A DNA stretch of 41,687 bases from positions 1 through 41,687 of the forward strand of contig NZ_JAGGOO010000138.1 in assembly GCF_018614415.1 (NCBI RefSeq). Direction: 5' to 3'. The DNA comes from Streptomyces sp. ISL-12. GTDB lineage: Bacteria > Actinomycetota > Actinomycetes > Streptomycetales > Streptomycetaceae. Below the pieces are notes generated by a model that searched no databases, was not told where the DNA came from, and saw only the letters and a list, made by a program, of their open reading frames with translations. How positions within the stretch are numbered: the stretch's first letter is position 1; each line of letters opens with the position of its first letter. A program made the position numbers and the translations under genes. Positions 37,732-41,687 of the stretch are shown here, one piece after another.

Positions 37732-38616
37732 ATGGCTATCTGGCTCAACAAGGACAGCAAGGTCATCGTCCAGGGCATGACCGGCGCCACCGGCATGAAG
37801 CACACCAAGCTCATGCTCGGCGACGGCACCAACGTCGTGGGCGGCGTGAACCCGCGCAAGGCGGGTCAGTCCGTGGACTTCGACGGCACCGAGGTACCGG
37901 TCTTCGGCACCGTCAAGGAGGCCATCGAGAAGACCGGCGCGAACGTATCCGTCATCTTCGTGCCGGAGAAGTTCACCAAGGACGCCGTCGTCGAGGCCAT
38001 CGACGCCGAGATCCCCCTCGCGGTCGTCATCACCGAGGGCATCGCCGTGCACGACTCGGCGTCGTTCTGGGCGTACGCCGGCAAGAAGGGCAACAACACC
38101 CGCATCATCGGCCCGAACTGCCCCGGCATCATCACCCCGGGCCAGTCCAACGTCGGCATCATCCCGGGCGACATCACCAAGCCGGGCCGCATCGGCCTGG
38201 TGTCGAAGTCCGGCACGCTGACGTACCAGATGATGTACGAGCTGCGTGACATCGGCTTCTCCACCGCCGTCGGCATCGGTGGCGACCCGATCATCGGCAC
38301 CACGCACATCGACGCGCTCAAGGCGTTCCAGGACGACCCCGAGACCGACCTGATCGTCATGATCGGCGAGATCGGCGGCGACGCCGAGGAGCGGGCCGCG
38401 GACTTCATCAAGGCCAATGTGACCAAGCCGGTCGTCGGCTACGTCGCGGGCTTCACCGCGCCCGAGGGCAAGACGATGGGCCACGCCGGCGCCATCGTCT
38501 CCGGTTCGTCCGGCACCGCCCAGGCGAAGAAGGAGGCCCTGGAGGCCGCGGGCGTCAAGGTCGGCAAGACCCCGACCGAGACGGCGAAGCTGGCGCGCGA
38601 GATCCTCGCCGGCTGA
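37732..38616 (+). CDS. sucD: Succinyl-CoA synthetase (ADP-forming) alpha subunit
   Basis: This 294-residue alpha subunit binds CoA and is transiently phosphorylated. The N-terminal CoA-binding Rossmann domain begins MAIWLNKDSKVIVQGMTGAT. GPNCPGIITPGQSNVGIIPG and GRIGLVSKSGTLTYQMMYEL are CoA-site signatures. The catalytic phospho-histidine lies in GKTMGHAGAIVSGSSGTAQ near residue 250. The start ATG 37732 has GGACGAGGA about ten bases upstream. It shares an operon with sucC and ends 20 bases before the terminator stem. Nothing is unusual. Confidence 0.97.
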   Translation: MAIWLNKDSKVIVQGMTGATGMKHTKLMLGDGTNVVGGVNPRKAGQSVDFDGTEVPVFGTVKEAIEKTGANVSVIFVPEKFTKDAVVEAIDAEIPLAVVITEGIAVHDSASFWAYAGKKGNNTRIIGPNCPGIITPGQSNVGIIPGDITKPGRIGLVSKSGTLTYQMMYELRDIGFSTAVGIGGDPIIGTTHIDALKAFQDDPETDLIVMIGEIGGDAEERAADFIKANVTKPVVGYVAGFTAPEGKTMGHAGAIVSGSSGTAQAKKEALEAAGVKVGKTPTETAKLAREILAG

Positions 38617-38636
38617 CCCTCCGCACCGCAGGACAC

Positions 38637-38681
38637 GGAAGGGCCCGCACTCCCGGAACTCGCCGGGGTGCGGGCCCTTCC
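38637..38681. terminator. Strong bidirectional terminator after sucCD
   Basis: GGAAGGGCCCGCA pairs perfectly with TGCGGGCCCTTCC, and the inner CCCGG and CCGGG add further pairs. It lies between the sucD stop and the convergent XRE/sigma-like gene and probably ends both transcripts. Confidence 0.9.
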
Positions 38682-38698
38682 GCGTGCCGGGCCGCGTC

Positions 38699-40003
38699 TC
38701 AGCGCACCTGCGGGACCAGCCGCTCCGGCCCGTCCTGAAGCTCCTGCCGCAACTTGTCCCGCAGCGACAGTTCCTCGTCCGACAGCGGCCCCGGCGCCAC
38801 CCGGGCCGGCACGCCCCGTACCGCCTCTCCCACGGGCACCGGCGGTTCGTACTGCGTCGGAGCCGTCCGCAGGGTCAGCGCCGTCGTGCCGATCAGGGCC
38901 GCCGTGAAGGCGATCGCGGCCCTCGTCCAGAACCGGGCCCGGCGTTCACTGCCCGTACGTACGGTCGGAGCGGCGGCCGCCCGCAGCCGCGCGGTGGACG
39001 CCAGCTCGGTGAGCCGGCGGTGCAGTTCGGCCGGATCGGCCAGTTCCGGCAGCCGGGCGGCGACGGCCTCACGGGCGCTCAGCAGACGGTTCGCCGCCGC
39101 CGGGGTGGTCGCCTCCGTCTCCGCCGCCGTCTCCGGCAGGCCGAGGCCTACACCGTCGTAGAGGACGAGGGTGCGGCGGCGGGAGGGCGGGAGTTTCAGC
39201 AGGGCGTCCAGCAGGACGCGGCCGTCGGCGTCGGCGGCGGGCGGCTCGGAGCGCCGGGGGCGCAGCCGGAACCGGTGCCAGGGGGAGAGGGCGGACTCGT
39301 ACGCCGCCGCCCGCACCCAGCCCGCCGGATCCCGGTCGCGGGCCACCTCCGGCCAGCGCTCCCAGGCGAGTTGGAAGGCCCGCTCGACCGAGTCACGCGC
39401 CAGTTCGCGCCGGCCGGTGAGCAGGTACGCCTGCCGTACGAGGGCGGGGGCGCAGAAGGCGTACAGCGCGTCGAACGCCTGAGCGGGCGTCAGGGCGGGC
39501 GTCAGGGCGGGCGGGCTCGGGACCGGCTCGTGCGGCGGCTCGCTCCGGTGCGCTGGGGCCGGCTCCGGGCCCGGCTGCGGCTCCGGCTCCGGCACCAGCT
39601 CCGGAGCCATCTCGGGCTCGGTCCCGGTCTCAGTCTCGGGCTCGGTCTCGGTCTCGGCCTTCGGCTCCTGTTCCCGTTCCTGTTCCCGTGCCTGTTCCCG
39701 TGCCTGTTCCCGTTCCTGTTCCCGTTCCGGCTTCGCGGGTGCGGTGGGCGTGGGCTGCTCAGGTGGTGACCACACGACCGTCTCGCCGGTCATCCGTGTC
39801 TCCTGGGCCAGCCTGGCCAGCAGTTTCGCGTACGTCTCCCGTTTCCGGCCGCGCGGAGTCATGCGGCCGGTCTCCCACGCGCGTACCGTCTCGCGGGTGA
39901 CACCCACCCGTGCCGCGAGCTGAGCCTGTGTCAGCGAGGCGGCCTCCCGCAGGCGTCGGCGTGCCTTGGGAGGGGGAAGCGGAATGGCAGGACTCTCCGT
40001 CAC
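38699..40003 (-). CDS. XRE-HTH / ECF-sigma-like / single-TM fusion protein
   Basis: This 434-residue composite protein has three parts. An N-terminal XRE/Cro-type helix-turn-helix (about 10-65) reads ARRRLREAASLTQAQLAARV, then GVTRETVRAWETGRMTPRGR. A long Glu/Gln/Arg and Glu/Thr/Pro linker (about 90-170), coded by 12-bp repeats, spells EREQ/AREQ units. Next comes a region resembling sigma-70 region 2 (FDALYAFCAPALVRQAYLLT, then SVERAFQLAWERWPEVARDR) and region 4 (LLKLPPSRRRTLVLYDGVGL). A hydrophobic helix (AAIAFTAALIGTTALTLRTA) near residue 375 and an acidic tail follow. It may be a membrane-tethered regulator. GTG 40003 is used because GGAGGGG lies six bases upstream and a good HTH N-terminus follows; the frame is open much further back over the divergent gene. 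Confidence 0.8.
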   Translation of the reverse strand: MTESPAIPLPPPKARRRLREAASLTQAQLAARVGVTRETVRAWETGRMTPRGRKRETYAKLLARLAQETRMTGETVVWSPPEQPTPTAPAKPEREQEREQAREQAREQEREQEPKAETETEPETETGTEPEMAPELVPEPEPQPGPEPAPAHRSEPPHEPVPSPPALTPALTPAQAFDALYAFCAPALVRQAYLLTGRRELARDSVERAFQLAWERWPEVARDRDPAGWVRAAAYESALSPWHRFRLRPRRSEPPAADADGRVLLDALLKLPPSRRRTLVLYDGVGLGLPETAAETEATTPAAANRLLSAREAVAARLPELADPAELHRRLTELASTARLRAAAAPTVRTGSERRARFWTRAAIAFTAALIGTTALTLRTAPTQYEPPVPVGEAVRGVPARVAPGPLSDEELSLRDKLRQELQDGPERLVPQVR

Positions 40004-40099
40004 CAGGCGCCCCTCCGTGCGAAAAAGTACATAAACATATATTGAGCGACACAGCGGGGCTTCGCCTGTTACGACGGGAAGGTGCGTGTCGTTGGGAGC
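40004..40099. promoter_or_regulatory. AT-rich divergent promoter region
   Basis: The 96 bases between the XRE/sigma-like gene (-) and the DUF6350 gene (+) include 40021-40045, an AT-rich spot (GAAAAAGTACATAAACATAT followed by ATTGA) that is very unusual here. Several TAnnnT-like hexamers are possible on the minus strand. Repeated CATA steps could be the binding site of the XRE protein; that is only a guess from position. Confidence 0.4.
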
Positions 40100-41687
40100 A
40101 TGACCGGCGTGATCCCCACGACCGTTCGCCGACCGCTGCTGTTCCTCCTGCTCGCCCGCTGGCACGTCCGCTGGCGTGACCGTTCGCCGGGTCTCGCCGC
40201 CGGTCTGCTGGGCGGAGCGGTCGCAGCCGGGCTCGGACTCGCCTCCCTCGCCGTCCTCGTGACGCTGCTGTGGATCAGCTCGCCGTACCCCGACAGCGGG
40301 GCCGGCGGCGCCCTGCACGCCGCCGCGACCCTGTGGCTGCTCGCCCACGGCGTCGAACTGGTCCGCACCGACACCCTCTCCGGCGTCCCCGCACCCGTCG
40401 GGATCACCCCGCTGCTCCTCACCCTGTTGCCCGTCTGGCTGCTGCACCGCGCCGCCCGGGACGTGACCGACCCCGGGGACGGCGCGGGCGTGACCGTGGG
40501 AGCGGGACCCGGAGTCCATGTCCGGGACCTCTCGGGGCCACCGCCGGTCTCCGCGCGCAACGCCTGGGCGGGCGTGGTCCTCGGCTACCTGGCCGTCGCC
40601 CTGCCGGTGACGCTGCACGCGGACAGCGCGGACGGCGGTGCGCTCCGGCCTTCCTGGGCGGGGGTGGTGGTCTGGCTGCCGCTGGTCGTCATGGCCGCGG
40701 CGGGCGCGGGAGCGTGGACGGCGTTCGGCCGCCCGGGCGGTCCGGTGGGCCGGGTGCTGCGGCTGCTGCCCCGGACCCCGCGCGAACTGATCGTGGAGCC
40801 GGACGCGAGAGTGGGGGCCTCGGCGCGGGCGGCGGGCGCCGGGGCGGCGGTGCTGGTCGTCGGCGGAGCCCTGCTGTTCCTGGTGTCGCTGGTGGGGCAC
40901 GGCGGGGCGGCCCGAGGGTCGTTCCTGCTGCTGGCGGACGGATGGGTGGGGCTGCTCTCCGTCCTGCTGCTGTGTCTCGCGCTGGTGCCGAACGCGGCCG
41001 TGTGGGCGGCGGCGTACTCCCTCGGTCCGGGCTTCGCACTCGGCACCGGTCATGTCGTCGGCCCGTCCGTCTCGGCCCCCGCCGCGCTGCTGCCGCCGTT
41101 GCCGCTGCTGGCGGCGGTGCCGGACGCCGGTCCGGGCACGCCGCTGCACTGGGCGGTGGGCGTGGTGCCGCTGGCCGCCGGTGCGACGGTGGGGTGGTGC
41201 ACCGCCCGGTCGGCCGTCGCGCCCGCCCGTGCCCCGGTCCCCACGATGACCTCGTCGGCCTCGGACGGCCCGGCGGGCGGTGAGGTCCGGTCCGACCCCT
41301 GGCCGAGCGGACGTACGGCCGTCGCCGCGTCGCTCGCGGCACTGCTCTGCGCGCTTCTGGTCGCGTTGCTCGCCGCGCTGGCCGGAGGACCGCTGGGCAA
41401 CGGGGCCCTCGCCCGCTTCGGACCGGTGTGGTGGCAGGCCGGGGGCGCGGCGCTGGCGTGGATCTGGCCGGTGGCCGTGCCGACGGCCCTGGTCGTACGG
41501 GTCTGGCTGCGGCGGGTCGCCGCCGCGGGCGGGCGCCGGCGGAGGTGGGTGCCGTTGCCGTTGCTGTTGCCGTTCAGGAGGCGGCGCGGGCAGACGAAGG
41601 CCGGGGCGGGAGGCCGCGGGGCAGGGCGACGAGGACGCCGTGCCGTTCGGGCCGTACGCCGCGGATGGCAGCGATGGCAGCGGTGGC
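40100..41687 (+). CDS. DUF6350 family multi-pass membrane protein (runs off the window)
   Basis: The gene is open from ATG 40100 to the window edge without a stop (at least 529 residues). It encodes a polytopic membrane protein: GLAAGLLGGAVAAGLGLASL, LPVWLLHRAA, AWAGVVLGYLAVALPVTLHA, AGAGAAVLVVGGALLFLVSL, GWVGLLSVLLLCLALVPNAA, and LHWAVGVVPLAAGATVGW are some of its helices. The repeated small-residue helices and the WISSPYPDSGAGGALHAAA and YSLGPGFALGTGH segments fit DUF6350, a conserved Streptomyces family often near purN/purH. Function is unknown. From about 41610 the third-position G/C bias moves to another frame encoding DEDAVPFGPYAADGSDGSGG, so a one-base indel in the G-rich stretch near 41590-41615 is likely. 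Only GGGAG directly next to ATG 40100 supports the start; GTG 40109 is the alternative. Confidence 0.8.
   Translation, partial: MTGVIPTTVRRPLLFLLLARWHVRWRDRSPGLAAGLLGGAVAAGLGLASLAVLVTLLWISSPYPDSGAGGALHAAATLWLLAHGVELVRTDTLSGVPAPVGITPLLLTLLPVWLLHRAARDVTDPGDGAGVTVGAGPGVHVRDLSGPPPVSARNAWAGVVLGYLAVALPVTLHADSADGGALRPSWAGVVVWLPLVVMAAAGAGAWTAFGRPGGPVGRVLRLLPRTPRELIVEPDARVGASARAAGAGAAVLVVGGALLFLVSLVGHGGAARGSFLLLADGWVGLLSVLLLCLALVPNAAVWAAAYSLGPGFALGTGHVVGPSVSAPAALLPPLPLLAAVPDAGPGTPLHWAVGVVPLAAGATVGWCTARSAVAPARAPVPTMTSSASDGPAGGEVRSDPWPSGRTAVAASLAALLCALLVALLAALAGGPLGNGALARFGPVWWQAGGAALAWIWPVAVPTALVVRVWLRRVAAAGGRRRRWVPLPLLLPFRRRRGQTKAGAGGRGAGRRGRRAVRAVRRGWQRWQRW

Noticed and set aside
36201..37859. Long minus-strand frame antisense to sucC
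   Set aside because: sucC is certain on the plus strand; the frame has no ribosome-binding site or domain.
40004..41149. Upstream extension of the XRE/sigma-like frame through the divergent gene
   Set aside because: It would cover the promoter region and the antisense of a clear membrane-protein gene; GTG 40003 with GGAGGGG is sufficient.
1..41687. Mobile element or prophage insertion
   Set aside because: No transposase, integrase, terminal inverted repeats, target duplications or tRNA attachment sites were seen, and codon bias is uniform.

Overview
The window is very GC-rich, has strongly G/C-biased third codon positions and closely packed genes, and carries a run of genes typical of the Streptomyces core chromosome: a ChoD-like GMC oxidoreductase, chorismate mutase, guaA, pcrA/uvrD, icmB and sucC-sucD. 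It is almost certainly chromosomal DNA of a Streptomyces species. I saw no transposase, integrase, tRNA, rRNA or CRISPR array.

Layout. 1-5.1 kb: a succinate-semialdehyde dehydrogenase and a GMC oxidoreductase (+), converging on a sortase-anchored (LAETG) wall protein (-). 5.2-8.5 kb: chorismate mutase (-), apparently preceded by an attenuator with a Phe/Tyr-rich leader peptide, diverges from guaA (+); a PPOX-fold protein follows (-). 8.6-13.1 kb: class II aldolase, DUF4429/SHOCT protein, a membrane protein with a TIG-like tail, DoxX and a small membrane protein. 13.1-17.3 kb: a LiaF-like PspC membrane protein diverges from a PspC-fused histidine kinase and its LuxR-type regulator; a small membrane protein follows. 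17.4-24.5 kb: an NlpC/P60 hydrolase under a c-di-AMP (ydaO) riboswitch, PcrA helicase, an M23 peptidase and a membrane-anchored lipase-like hydrolase. 25.0 kb: icmB.

25.5-34.1 kb holds the most interesting part: five gene families (DUF5691, SWIM zinc finger, MoxR-type AAA+ ATPase, DUF5682, CoxE-like VWA) arranged as two divergent units. Between them lies a 12-bp inverted repeat. Each arm reads outward as the actinobacterial LexA-independent DNA-damage promoter (TTGTCRGTG-N8-TAnnnT, recognised by PafBC). The same promoter precedes pcrA. This suggests that an uncharacterised MoxR/VWA chaperone-like machine, resembling E. coli yehLMPQ, is part of the mitomycin-type damage response.

34.3-41.7 kb: a secreted LSDLP-repeat protein, the sucC-sucD succinyl-CoA synthetase operon with a strong terminator, an XRE-HTH/sigma-like/membrane fusion protein (-), and a DUF6350 membrane protein (+) that runs off the window and appears frameshifted near its end.

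A recurring oddity is short tandem arrays (unit 6-24 bp, each unrelated in sequence) placed immediately 3' of genes. In three cases the stop codon itself lies in the first repeat unit. Start codons were chosen by ribosome-binding site, signal peptide or family N-terminus where the longest frame was implausible.
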